A stretch of DNA of 64,000 nt from Stercorarius parasiticus (taxonomy: Eukaryota; Chordata; Aves; Charadriiformes; Stercorariidae): contig VWZL01004361.1 of assembly GCA_013396915.1 (NCBI GenBank), forward strand, positions 192,140 through 256,139, read 5' to 3'. The position numbers were made by a program, and so were the translations under genes. Of the stretch, positions 21,850 to 34,554 are shown piece after piece (the first letter of the stretch is position 1; every line of letters starts with the position of its first letter). Below the pieces are notes generated by a model. The model did no database searches, was not told where the DNA came from, and was given only the letters and a program-made list of their open reading frames with translations.

Positions 21850-23999
21850 CTGGCATCTATCTGGATTGTGTTTCTGTCTATTACTCATCCTTCAAACTGG
21901 AGGAGATGGTCCCTGGTTAACATGCAAGAACCTCTTTGCAGGAAGGGGGGACCTACCTATTTTAAGTGCTGAATCTTTCCAAGTGATTGATTAACAGCAG
22001 CGTAGTCGATTAACCTTTCTTCTTCTGAGAGCAGCTTTCATCTAGTCATCTCGATAAGGCTGAAAGCAGTCAAGGCCTTTATCAGGGGAGGGCTGCAGAA
22101 CAGGATGTTCCCCAGAGGTGATTGGTTCCCAATTCTCTCTGCATAGTGAATTTAGTGAATTCAGCAGACCTTGAGGTCAAGCATTTATTAGGCTAAGAGA
22201 CTGTCAAATCAATCTGGTCTACTCCAGGCAAGTTCTACCAGGAGAATGGGTTTTGCCAAGACTCTGTCTAAGAAATAGATTGATGACTAACTCCTGGTTG
22301 AAGCTGCCTTTCTCTTTTCCATTTTCCGTGAATCAGATTTTTTTCCCCTCACTGACACCAATATTTTCTCCCTAGACAAATTTTATTAAGGAAACTCCTG
22401 GAAACCATCTATAATTTAAGTCGCAGGGAGACTTCCAAACTCCGTAGCCCTTCCATTCTGTGTTAAATTGACCCAAGGGCTTTCTTTGAGACCTTGCTTT
22501 TGACCACACCTTATTGAATTACATTTCTGGAATTTTCTTTTCACCCCTTCTCCCCCCCCCCCACCCCTTTTTTTTTTTTTAACTTGAGGATATTTTCTAG
22601 CAGTTATAGACAGGCAGGGATCCTTACTTTCCCTGCCCAACATAACTTCTTATTGGAAAGAGAAATGCATTGCAAAAGCTGCATGGGACAAAGCCTGCAC
22701 AACAGAAAGCGGTGTATTATGTCTTGCCTCTACTTTGGGATACAGATCCTAACTTCCTTGTAGATTCCTCATTTGCAGTAACCGGTCTTTTACGCACCAT
22801 CATTGTTTCTAATTTACGTTCGTCTGCTACTCAGATAAAATGACGCTATGATCAGGCTTAGACACCTACATCAGCTGTTGGCCCTTGTGGGACACGCGAT
22901 GCACTTTTGCAGGAAGTCCCAGCCATCGCAGCACTGTCTGACCTGTAGAAGCACGAAGAAGGGGACTCTAATAAATGGGTGCGGCCTAAGTGCAACATGG
23001 AAGGCTAAAGTTGGGTTTTAACATTTTCAGCTCCAGTTTTCAAGAGAAAATGCAAGAGAAATCTGAGTGAGTTTTAGTGCACAAAATTGTTTTTCAGTCA
23101 CCCATATTGATCCCGCCNGGCTTGAGCCAGCCAGCTTTGTAATGATTAATTTATGATGTGGCTATAAGGATACATCTCATTTTGTTTTACCAGTTTTCCT
23201 CAGGCTCAATTCGCTTCTTGTTGTTTATAGAATAGAATCAAGAGGAGTCCTTCATTTCTTCTAGGCAGCATTTCCCTGCAGTTCTTACTATGCAATTTGG
23301 TAATTTGTTTTGTACCTAAGGTTTCTGTTCATGGGAGAGTGTCTGACAAAAACGGGTACCTCAGTTTAGCGTAACTGAATGAATGGCCAACAGTCATCTC
23401 TTCCTTAAACAGAGGGTAGTATTTATCCAGGTGGATGGCTCGGTGGCACTATAGGACTTGTCAGCTTTACAAACTGAGGAGTTAGGACTGCAAGAGTCCT
23501 GCGAGAGAAGACTCTTAAACTAGAAAATATTCAAAAGTGGACTTGAAAGTGTGGACTTAAAAGTATAAAACCAAAGACTTAAGTCTTCCTCAAATCCCCT
23601 TAAAATTTCTTTTTGAACTACTGTTACTATTTAAGTGGCTCAAACGTGTCAGTCTGTTGCCAAGGGCTTTCAGTGGTGGACTATTAGAAAAGGAACAACC
23701 CAACAAATACTAAGTTTCTTGCGTCCTGGTTATAAGCATTTTCAACATTCAGTGGTATGTGAGTATTTCAGCAAAATATGTTTTCTCTTCTGGCTGCTGA
23801 GAGTCACTGCCGTTGGAGTGAAACTTTTCTTTTTTTGTTAGTTGTCGCTATAGGTAGTATTGCCCAAAATCAGCATGGATCTGCTTGCTTTGGGAGCTCA
23901 TTATGCACATAACAAGGGATCCCCCATGTAAGGCTGAGTCTAAAGGGCAGGATGCTGAAAAGGTAGGAGGAAAGGAGTCTCTTGAGTTAACACTGAAAA
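21850..23999. other. Intergenic sequence
   Basis: No gene recognised. It includes a C-run/T-run simple region near 22552-22580, a single ambiguous base at 23118 and an AATAAA at 22970-22975. Small open frames look random. Confidence 0.6.
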
Positions 24000-24095
24000 G
24001 TGACCGACTTGCCCAAGAATCACACAGGAGATTTCACAGTCCTAAGAACCGAATCTGCATCTCCTGAGCAGTCTTCTAGCTCTTTAACTACAGTT
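24000..24095 (-). repeat. MIR-like SINE remnant
   Basis: The + strand reads TGACCGACTTGCCCAAGAATC then CACACAGGAG, ACCGAATCTGCATCTCCTGA and CTCTTTAACTAC. These blocks are in the same order as the reverse complement of MIR (TGACTTGCCCAAGGTCACACAG through the A-box side). It is diverged but recognisable. Confidence 0.65.
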
Positions 24096-24893
24096 TTCCC
24101 CTTTCTACACTTTCCTTTGCAAATAGATGGAGAAACCAATTCCTTTGTTACCCTGAGAACAAAGCTGCTGCTATGAAAATCATCCCAGGATCCTGGCACA
24201 GAGGCTGGCTTGTGGCAGGGGAGACATCCAGCTAGACAGAAAACAAAAATCCAAGCCAATTCCTGCATTTTTAAGCAAGCTAGAATAGAGAGAGGATAAA
24301 CAGGTAAAACCAAGCCCTTGGTAACAGAACAAGCAATCTCTGTGAGATGCACAGCAAAACCTTTATCGATCATCTTAAAGTGTTAAAGTGCATGTTATGT
24401 TTTTTCTTCAGCAGGCAAATAAGTGATGAATTAGCTTAATCCAAACTCTCTGAAGATGATCACTGGCATAGATTCCTTAAAAGGTCTGAAGCAGGTACAA
24501 AATCTTTACGTGACTGTAAGAAACAGACTGCAGCTCTGTCAGTAACACCACGTTGTTATTGGCTTTGTGTTATGAGGTATCTAGAGAATTTTGGAGACGG
24601 CCTATTTGTATTGTATTGACACTACAAGGCATCTGGCTCAAGCCCAACTCAGGCTGGGAGAGTGGCAGGTCCTTAGAGGAGCTAAATTGTATTGATTAAG
24701 GTCTCCTAATCAACAGAACAACTTCTAGTACAAACTGCTATTGAATTTACTGTAGACTTAAAACTACAAAATACATAGGCTTATTAATCAATTATACTAG
24801 ATATAAAACTATGAAATTCAATAGCTATATCAGCTTAAAATGAAACCCGAGTGGTTTATTTTTATCTTAGACTGGGGTTTCTATTATCAAACT

Positions 24894-25010
24894 GAGGCCA
24901 GATTTTCAGATATCTTTACGTTGCCGGAAATCTTAGAAAAATCCTATTGGGCACCCCATCACTCTGATGGCATTTAGATCCCATCACCTTAGGGTATCTA
25001 GAAGTATGTT
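24894..25010. repeat. Old dispersed repeat fragment (amniote type)
   Basis: Contains GAGGCCAGATTTTCAGATAT followed by AATCCTATTGGGCACC. This resembles an old repeat, frequent in turtle and crocodile genomes, that begins GGCCAGATTTTCAGAGGTAT. The match is from memory and the class is uncertain. Confidence 0.45.
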
Positions 25011-25150
25011 AAAAAAATCCAGTTTTGCGACATGTCCTGTGCAAAAAATCTTACCCGTTGCTCCAAGATTTCTTTGGAGCTACTACAGTTCCCGGTTAGA
25101 GTGCAGCACGGTGGATAGTTGCAGATAAGAATTACTGTTCTTACTGCCCC

Positions 25151-25209
25151 ACAACAATCAATCAGCTATGCAAATAGCCGCTCGGAAAAGCTGCGGCTCT
25201 CATTTGCAT
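25151..25209. promoter_or_regulatory. Dyad-symmetric octamer pair with SOX-like site, candidate enhancer core
   Basis: ATGCAAAT at 25168-25175 and its reverse complement ATTTGCAT at 25202-25209 face each other. Between them, AGCCGC (25176-25181) and GCGGCT (25193-25198) continue the dyad around an 11-base centre. An ACAACAAT site that fits the SOX consensus lies just upstream (25151-25158). Octamers bind POU factors and SOX/POU pairs are common in neural enhancers, so regulatory function is plausible. It is inferred from motifs only. Confidence 0.35.
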
Positions 25210-25384
25210 GACAGTGGCAGTCCAGTCAAGGCTAAGACCTTCTTGACCTGGTGTTACGTGTCCCAACATGGTAAGGGAGTCCCTTTACTGTGAAGCCCAA
25301 GTCAAGCAAGAATCGGGGAAGGCAGAAAACCGGTAACTGTGCTACTCTTACTGTTGGAGGAGCCATGAGACAAAAATTAAGCTA

Positions 25385-25480
25385 ATCAGCCACAGTCACA
25401 CTGGTGACCTGGGGCCAAACGAAGGATTGAATCCGTATTTCCTGATCTGACAGCTTGCTGCCGTTCCAATCCCCACAGCT
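25385..25480 (-). repeat. MIR-like SINE remnant
   Basis: The + strand shows CACAGTCACACTGGTGACCT, then GGATTGAATCCGTATTTCCT and GATCTGACAGCTTGCTGCCG, the order expected of an antisense MIR-family copy. It is diverged and the ends are approximate. Confidence 0.55.
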
Positions 25481-25490
25481 CTTTATTTGG

Positions 25491-28400
25491 AGAGATCTTA
25501 CAATGACAATGAGCCAGTTTCCTAATCCTGACTCGGAAAAACAAAATAATTTAAAACCCCACAAAACGTTTCACATCAAAGCTATGATTTGAGCCAGTGA
25601 CAACCAATAGATACCAGAAAGGGCATTCTAAAGACATACTGGATTTCCAGACTTAAGCACGTAGGCCGTAACTACTGCAGATGTTAGGCAAACAGTATTT
25701 TGCTACTTGTTTACTGAAATATTTCTCTTCTGATAAAGCTCACAACGGTGTCTGCTTGGACAGGAAAAATTGTAAGACCATCCCACCTCAGATTTTTTTG
25801 GGTAGGAAGGGTTGGTTTTGGGTGGTTTTTTTTTGCAAAGGAGTTCTCAAAGCCCTATTCCTTGGGCAGGATTTGTTCTTTGTTGAAATCTTAATCCCAG
25901 TTTAATTTTTTTCCGACCAGCCTCTTGGCCTTCTACATGCCATGCAGTACATTTTTTTTCTTAAACTGTTTTTTGATAGATTTAGCTCCCTGCTGTAAAG
26001 TCATGCTCGAACAATGGGGGCAGGTAAGCAGCATGGTTGTGCTGATGATTTAGAGTTTGCTGGCTTTTATATGGAACAAGAGGAAAGCTGGTCTGGTGTC
26101 AGCAGTCATTACTGTCTGCCTGTGATGTGCTTTCCCGACACAGTGGCACTTGAGAGACTCCTTTGTAACTATGTTACTATGAAAACAGACTTTTCCAAGG
26201 AACGAATTGGCTATCTGGAGTGTAGCAACCATATGCAGACAACCCCAGATGTAGCTGTGGCTTTCACTAGTATCGTTTACAGGCCTGAATACTTGTATAA
26301 ATGCCAATTAAGCTGTGGTAGCGTTATTTGTCACAGAAGGCTTGGCCATATCACGAAAATACCTCAGTTTCTGTTGCCAGACAATTTGAAGAGGACTTTT
26401 ACTGCAATAAATCAGCCTTGCACGATTACAGAATTGCGGTTAGTAGTTTCAGCATTTCTCATTTCTGTGGATCTGATTTGATGAAGCTGGTGGTACTGCT
26501 CATGTGGGTTAGGGATGCGGGACTGGGTGCTGTGGAATCACTGACAAAACAGCAAGACCTGACGTGTTGTAAGAAGAGCACTTCTATCTGATGGAACAGT
26601 CTTGAAGCCCAAGAATATGGCAATGGAAAAAATACAAGGAGGAGAGAACACAAAATTTTCTCCCTCCCCCAAATATACATTCAAACAAGAACATCTTGTC
26701 CGAAGTAAGTTTGACCAGCAGCAATTATAGGACTGGTTTTAGAAATGAATGTGAAACACGCTGCATGTGCCTATGGATCATCCTGCGTATTAATTTGTAT
26801 ATTTAGTTACTGAAATAGCTGTCTATACTTTTCTGGCCTCTAAAAATCAGTGTATAGCTGTGCTGTTGCGTATTTGTTTCTATGCGCATAGGCCAACGCT
26901 GTGATGATAATCTGATACATCCACAGTAAGAAGCAGATGACCTGCCATCTAGGTCAACTGGTTCTTTTTCCTTTGAGACAAGATAGTAGCTCTTCATAGC
27001 AAATGAAGCCTCTCTAATCTTCAACCATTGTCCATTTACACATGAGTAAATAGGTTAAACTGTTCATAAAATGACAGAATCGTACCAAAGAGTAATACAA
27101 AGTGGCAGTAGCAAAACTGAAAAGCAGTCCATTATATTCTGCTTTGGGTAGTACCTGCCAACATACTGAAGACTGAGTACCGTATTGGATAACGATGAAC
27201 TTAATGGGTATGGGGAAATACGGTTATTCAGGGAAGAGTCTTGCCCTCGTTGCTCCTGCCAGGGGACACGAGCGCTCTGGCAATGGCCCTCCAGAGCTCA
27301 GCACAGCAATGGACTGGTTTCCTGCAGGTGAGGACCCTGCCCCAACGACCAGATGTGCATAAGGAAGTACAATGTGCCCAATTACAATTGTGTCACTGCA
27401 TAAAAGGCCAGGGAGTTTTATTACATAATTATTTTTTTTAATTTTCCTGCCTACTTCTTTGTGGTCTGGGCAGTACGGTATCCTTTCAATCACACATCAC
27501 GTTTCCTTGTCCTCTGCCAACTATGGGGCTGGGCGCTGGGGAGCACCACAGGTTTCCCTCGCCAGCACCCACCATCCACGGGACTCCCCTCCAGCAGTCG
27601 GAATGGGCACCTGAAATGGGAGAGAGAACAAGAGGCAGGCAGTAGCAGTATGTTTTACGGTATGTTTGCATGCACAGCAGCATGGTATTCCTCTAGGATA
27701 TAAATAAGCATAAAAGAATACCAGTATTACTCTATCAAGCCGGAATGAGCTAGGCAATTTCCCAAGCTCATCATCATCCCTTACACTCCAGAAAGCTGCT
27801 ATGATCCTATAATGATCACTGGACGTTATCTTTCCATTTGGGTAGTTTGTCCGATATGATTCAGCCAGGACTTACGGCTCATCCCTACTGTAATAGGTCA
27901 CCATATGCTTCACATCTGGTCCTACAGAAAAAGTCATATTACACATATGATGGCAACTATTTTAGGGGACAGTCTCCAGAGACCCGTAAGTGTGACTAGC
28001 GGTCTTGACAGTTTAGCAGTTTCATTAATCAGCATTAAAACCTCATTTTACTATTACAGGCATAATTACTACTAGTCCAAATGATGACTAAAATAAGCAA
28101 TTTCACGAGTTTTGTTATTTAGCAAGCTGAGATAGCTGATTTTTTCTAAGATGTAGGCACTTAAAAAAAAGCCAACAGCAAGTCTTCCACTTTGTCTCAT
28201 CAAAAGTCATTGGACCAATTTGACCCCATCAATGATGATAGAGCAGAAGTGTATTTAATCAGAAAACAAGAGAAGGATGTAGACTTCTTCATATTTATTT
28301 TTCTCAGAGTTCGGATCTCTGGTTTGTCACAGGAGAAAGTGCTGCATTAGGATTGCCTGGAGTATCTGCATATCTGCTGTCAGGTGAATATTTCAGTTTA

Positions 28401-30314
28401 TAATTGGGATCTAACTCTAGCTTCGGTCTGAGAGGGGAGGAAAAAGATAAAAAAAAAAAAAAGAATCCAGTTTGCAGACAATAGTATGCAGAGAAAGTAC
28501 GTCTCGTCTTCCCTCACACACCACTGGTATTTAAATTAAATCCACTGATATTTAAAGCTTGAAAAGTTTTGTTTTCTATAGGTTTCCTACAGAGGATCAA
28601 AACTCAGTAGAAATTCTTCACTTGAATTCTTCCTACAAGGATAAAACACGGGAGCCTGGATTACTCACTGACTGCCATGTACAGTTCCGTGCATGTGGCT
28701 GTTGTTCTTCTCCAATGTCCTAACAGCCCTTTCTTACCATCCTCTAAAACCGTAATAGGAGGAGGGTGTGCAAATTGGACAAGTACATTCTAACTTTCAA
28801 TTGTGAGACTTGTGCCTGCAAGAAGTCAGCCTGCAAACTGAGAAAAATCTCCTTAAAAAGAGACAGAGAATCATAATTTGTTTCTCTTCTGCACCAAATC
28901 AAAACTCATCCTGTGGTCCATAAACCACAGCTGACAGCTTTTACCTTCACTGGCTCCAGGTCCTCAGCCTTTGAGAGGACTCCCTCGTATGCCACCACTG
29001 AATGGGCCAGAAAAGGCCAACTTCATCCTCTTTAAGCAAAACTCTTCTTCCCTACTGGGAGAAGAGTTACTTTCCATCAAATTTAGGGAACATTTGGGAT
29101 TTCTGGACCCTGGATTCGGTGTAGCAGCAAGGTATATGTACTGTCTTGGCAGGATAAGGGCTAATTTCCAGGTGGTTCGTTATAATGGGAAATCCTCTAA
29201 AAGTGCTCTGGAACAGTGGACGTGCCTCCGGTCTGCATATGTCCTGTGGGCACCTCTTCAAGAACAAATAATTCCTTCAGCATTTGCGGCCAAAACTTCC
29301 CCTTTTTCTTCTGATGGGCAGAAAGTTGATTCATTCTTCCAACGGAAGGGTGACTAATTTAGTCTTGGTTCGAGGGCAGCTTTTGGGTGTACTCTGCAGT
29401 ACAAGTAATGATGTAGCCATTGTAAATGAGCTAGGTTTCAGCTACAAAGCCAGGAACGGCCTTTATCTCAGGCACTGAAGTTAATTTTTGAGTTTACTTC
29501 ATATCCTACCTTTAAATAAGCTTGATATTGGGGTAAGTGAGTGGGGATGCCGGCCCAGAGCTGCCCCGTGAGGTCCCTTTAAAGGCCACCCGCTGTCGGA
29601 GCAGGCTGGCTCCCTGCCAGCTCAGAAACCGGAGCCATTGGAAATCCCTTGGAAACTGTCATTTTTCGAACTGCCAAGAACTGTGATGCTAATCAAGGAA
29701 AACACGAGAGATGTACTGGATTCTTTACATGAGTGGGTCTCCGGGGTGGAAATTTATTTTAAGCTTGTGCTTATTTTTAGAGAGTTTCTTGCTGTTGTTG
29801 TCAAACCTATGCTAAAGCAATTATTGCCTGTGAGGGTCACCTGGAGTTCAGTATTACTGAAAAACTTTCAGCAGGGCTGTGAATGGCCTGAACCTGCGCA
29901 GCCTCTGTCGCTTAAAGAAACAGAGCAGCTTCCTTCTGGCCTCCCTGCCTTCCTCCTTTAATTTTTAATTTTTTAAATGAAAAGCAGGTTTGAACCCTCT
30001 TCTTTAATCGCATCAAGCCATACTGCCCAAAACCCCCTCCCTGCTCCAAAATAGCCAATTCCCTCCCCAAATGCAAACCCTGTCCTGTACTGGGGGGGGC
30101 AGCTCCATCCTCCTTTTGCCTTGCCCATTGGGGTTATTGACCATGCCGGCATTAGGCTTCAGAGCAACCCACTGAGACAAGATCTATTTTAATGTACGGT
30201 CTAAAATGGATAAACCAAGATATAAGCAAGTTAAAGTTACAAGAAATGAAAGCCAAAACAAGAAACAAACGTAGCCATCTAAAGGGAACCCCTCAAAATG
30301 AGGCCCTGGAACTG
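25491..30314. other. Intergenic sequence with unassigned open frames
   Basis: No gene recognised. The longest frame (26014-26481, + strand, 155 codons) starts at an ATG but resembles no family known to me; a second of 128 codons lies at 28971-29357. Neither has clear exon signals or a conserved motif. An A run lies near 28450-28462 and a G run near 30090-30097. Confidence 0.6.
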
Positions 30315-30471
30315 AGCCCCATCCCTGGAGGTGTTCAAGGCCAGGCTGGATGGGGCTTTGAGCGACCTGATCTAGCGGGAGGTGTCCCTGCCCATGGTTG
30401 GGCCCATGGGGGGTTAGAACTAGATGATCTTTAAGGTTCTTTCCAACCCAAACCAGTCTATGATTCTATAA
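30315..30471 (+). mobile_element. CR1 LINE, 3'-end fragment
   Basis: Reads CCCCATCCCTGGAGGTGTTC and onwards to AACTAGATGATCTTTAAGGT, then TTCCAACCCAAACCAGTCTA and TGATTCTATAAATG. This is the standard CR1 3' terminus on the + strand, truncated at its 5' side to about 157 bp. Confidence 0.95.
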
Positions 30472-30564
30472 ATGTACTTTTCCCCTGTGTTCGGCTGCCG
30501 GCCTCACAACTGTCCAGCCAAAGCGGTGGGTGTGGAGTTGTGCTGCTCCAGCGCCTCTGTTACT

Positions 30565-30615
30565 GCTGCGTGAAGGTCCCGCTCTCCCAATGAAGGTCTG
30601 CTGACTTCACGCAGC
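30565..30615. repeat. Perfect 11-bp inverted repeat
   Basis: GCTGCGTGAAG at 30565-30575 is the exact reverse complement of CTTCACGCAGC at 30605-30615, with a 29-base spacer. It could form a hairpin in RNA. It may be a relic of a palindromic repeat rather than functional. Confidence 0.6.
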
Positions 30616-33600
30616 TTCATTTGAATTTTCACGTTTTCTAACTGTTACACAAACCTTTTTCTTAAATAACGTCATTTCTACATTTCAACGAGTTAAGAGC
30701 CTAATTTTTCTGCTCAGTCCCTTGGCTGGGGAATTGCTGGGTAATGTGAGGCAGCTCTTCCTGCATTTAAAAGTTCTAGTGCTAAGGACTTGCCCGGAGA
30801 ATGAAGCCTGCGCTAGGGAGGAGTGTGACGGGAACAGCGGGGGTGCTGGGCTGGCTGTTCAAAGGAGCGACGAGGATTTTATGAAGCTGCATCAGAGTGC
30901 CATAGCCATCCTCTCCACCACAGAAAGACACCTCAACAATCTGGGTAAGTACAATATTCCTTGTGTGAAAGCCATATTCATTGTTTTTTCTCCCTGCTAT
31001 AAAATGGCAGAATACACGTGGGGCCAGAGCTGTCCCAAAATGTGTTATATTTTGACAGTTGGGCTCCAGAGAAAAGTAGGATGGATGTAGCTACTGTTTT
31101 GTGGAGGGAAGAAAGATTTAAAAAACAACAACAACAAAAATTCAGAAAACTGCCTTCTTTCCTTACTTACCTTGTGTACTTTTTGAAGCAGACCATCAGC
31201 TGCTCTGAATTTGCACACTTTGCTGAGGGCTGAGGAGCTAAACTGCTTCAGTTACAGCAGCTGCAGGTGGCGGACTACTCTATGTGTGTGTGTGGTTTTT
31301 TTGTATGTGTGTACATACACAACAGCATCATGTTTTCACTTTTATACGAGTATGTGTTTCCCCAAAAGGAAAGGGCGTTGGTGCTTTGTGCGTTGACAAG
31401 CACCTGCAGGTGTTAAGGCAGCTGGTTTTATGGGATACCAGCACACACACACACAGACTTTGAGGACTGTCTTCATTACACCCATCCAGGAGGGTTTTTA
31501 ATAACAGGGCTCAAGAATTTGCAAGAGGGATTTTTTTTCAACTTCTCTGTTGTTCATGAAAAATACCTGCTTGCAGATAAACCTGTTTATTGACTCGAAG
31601 AGTCGTGATGAGAGGTAATCCTCAGGACAAACCTCATAGACAATATGGAAATGCTGCAATTTTCATCATGAAGGGATTGTTCGTGGAGCTGTGGAAGACC
31701 AGGTACAGGCCTGATCCCGCACCCAGCAGAGTCAAGGGTTTTGCCGCTAATCTCAGAACTGCAGGCGAGCTCCAGTGCTGCTAATGCTGGTCTGGCACAG
31801 GAGTTCTGTTTGGTAACGGAGAACAGAAACAAAATGGTAATTATGATACCGGCTTTGGGTGGAAATAGAATACATTTTGCTCTCTGATCATCATTGTCAT
31901 ATTTAATAATGAGAAGCATGTGTGCTAGGTAAGCACAGCAGGATCAAAATAATTCCCTGATGGAGAGACTGAAGCCTTCGAGAAACGGTCAGTCTTTATT
32001 GCCTGTGAGGGTGCTGTCAGCGTAAATAATTATCATGAACTTCAACTTCAAGCAATCAAACTTCATCGTATTGAAGGAGCCCCATTAAATGCTCATATTG
32101 TTCTTAATTTGATCTAGTGCAGTCAATTCCTTGGGGAAGGAGAGACTGCAAAAAAAATCAATACAGCATCGCAAAGGCAGCCGAGGTGTCTTGTTGGTCA
32201 TGTCTACTGGGGGAGTGGAACCATCAGAAGGAGGAGGGGAGTTTGTCTGGGTCCTGCGGAGACACAAGGGTGACAAAGCTTGTGAGCTGGTCAGAAGCGC
32301 CGGAGTTGCTTGGACCAGATGCCGAGTTTCAAAGACAACTCAGCTGAGATGAATCGGACTCGGAGCAGCGTTTCTCCTGAAGCTCCGCTGAGATGGCATT
32401 AAGCTCCTCCTTTATGTTTCCTTGTTTCCCGGTTTGCATGACGGCATCTGGTCTGCCGTGACCCTGCTTTTCCACCGCTGGCTGCGTGCAGCTGCTGGGG
32501 CCATCGCCGCCGCCTCGTCTCGCTCGGCTTTAACTTCTGTCTGCGGAGAGAGGCAGGGAGCGATGCAGGCCTCAGTGCACCTCCTGCTCCCTCGCGGTGT
32601 ATAGTTCTGCAAGTCAAAATAATGCTGCTGCGTTCCAATTATTTATTTTTTTTAAATCTCCACTCATCACTTTCTTCAGGGGAGATAGTGAAATACTTAA
32701 GGGAAAGACTGTGGATTTGTGGGCAAAGCTAAGACTCAAAATCTAACCTACCAGATCAAGCTTTAATGTTCATAACATTTAAACTTATTTAACTACACTG
32801 CCTGGACCCGTATAAACACCCCCTCCCTAAGTGAGCCCCTTTTCCTACCCTATATATCTTGCACTGTGAGCTCCTACGCTACCTTTTGCAATTATTGTTA
32901 GAGGGCACTGAAAAGTTGAAATAATTGGCACAAATTTTTTTGTTAGAACTACTCTTGTCTCTCGTGATTTAAAAATTACCCTCTGTCACTTTGTAGCTGT
33001 TCTTTTAACCAAAGTTCGTATTGAAATATTTCTAAACAAAAGAACAGCTTGTGGTAAGCAGGTATTCTTTTGCCTCATATTTTGATCGCAGGACTGTGGA
33101 AAAAAATTAACTTCAAAAAAAAAAAAACACAAGAAAAATTAATAAATCCAAAGCCGTTTGTAAGGTAAAATGCCTTTTAATTTGAAAGCTCTCTGGACCT
33201 GCCCGCTTACAGGAGTGCATATCGCACGTGTGCATTGGGCTTTGTTTTCCACCAAAAAAGAGAATGAGAGATGCTTCTTCTGAACTGTGCCTTAGATAAT
33301 TAAATTAACTTTGTGTCAGAGATATTGCAAATGACACAGACAAAGATTTTACAAACAGATTTCATGGTATTTCCCCTTCTTCTTGCTGGGAAACTTGACC
33401 TAATTCAGAGCAGGAATAACAACTCCTACTCTTTCAAGTGGGCTTCAGTGGACAAAAGACGCCTTGCTCCTACTCCTCAGAGGGAAAGAAAGAAAAGCGG
33501 GCTTTCATATCGCTTTAGCCTTTCCCCTACAGCAGGTTCAGAGTGCACGCTTAAATCTGCAAAGGGAGGATGCCCAGCTTTCCCCTGCCTTTTCAAAATA

Positions 33601-34554
33601 AATGAACAAAACTTTTAGCTTGCTTGTACCGAGCAGCCACCGTTTTGTGCGGCAGAAGATGGCTTTTGACTGACTGACATGGCAGGTGCCGCGGGAGCCA
33701 AGACAATTCTGCATTTCAACTGATTGTTGTCACTACCAAAGCCTATTATCTAGGGTAATAAAGTTTAAGATTAAGGGGATTGTGCATGTTTGTGTTATTC
33801 TCCACAAAGCTTATCTTCTAATAGACCAGCTGCTTTATTACACTTCGCCCACCCCTTCTCATTGTATGGAGAAGCCACATGCACGGACGGGAACGCACCG
33901 CGACAGGCCTTGGCTACCAGCTGGGAATATCACATCGCCTTCCCTCTCCATCTGGGAGTATTAAGTTACCAGCAGTTGCCAGCTGGGAACGTCGCATCTT
34001 CCACCTTGCCCAGCAAAGCACATCGCGTTATTGTCAGGCTTCTGCCAAGACCATAACCCAGTTGCATTCCCACTCTTTTTCTTCCTGACTTTCTGGCCCA
34101 CAGTGACCATGCCTGCCTCCTACGAGAGATGCAAGTATTCCCATGAAAACCTCTCCTCATTCTGTTCTCTGGTGTATGCCCTTGGAAAAAAATGTTAAAC
34201 ATCTGTAGCAGAAAGTACTCAAATGAAACTGCCAACCATTCATCACTCGGAGAATTTATGGATGTCTTTCCCTCAAGTCTTAAACCTTGCATTCACTGAA
34301 GGCCACAACATTGAGATATTATTGCCACATATCTTATACCAAACAGGGACTCAACTAACCTCAGGTCGGGGAGGTGGGGGAGCATGAAGAGATACTCTGT
34401 GTCCTCATTCCCCCACCCCCCTTTTTTTTTTTTCTCTCTGGATATATTCTAGATGCATTTTAAGAAATAGGATCTGCCAGCGTAACATCCCGCCTTCCTC
34501 ACAGCGCACGCAGGAACATTAAAACAACATTAGCATTTCTCTTTCAATCCAAAG
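30616..34554. other. Intergenic sequence
   Basis: No gene recognised. It contains CA/TG short repeats near 31284 and 31442, an imperfect local duplication sharing CCAGCTGGGAA near 33911-33995, and an A run near 33114-33127. A GC-rich patch at about 32450-32600 is short and lacks a clear promoter. Open frames here look random. Confidence 0.55.
31708..31750. repeat. Degraded fragment of an amniote dispersed repeat
   Basis: GCCTGATCCCGCACCCAGCA then GAGTCAAGGGTTTTGCCGC resembles the palindromic repeat type seen at 21783-21846 (GATCCTGCACCCATTGAAGT, then GGGAGTTTTGCC). It is a short partial copy recognised from memory. Confidence 0.45.
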
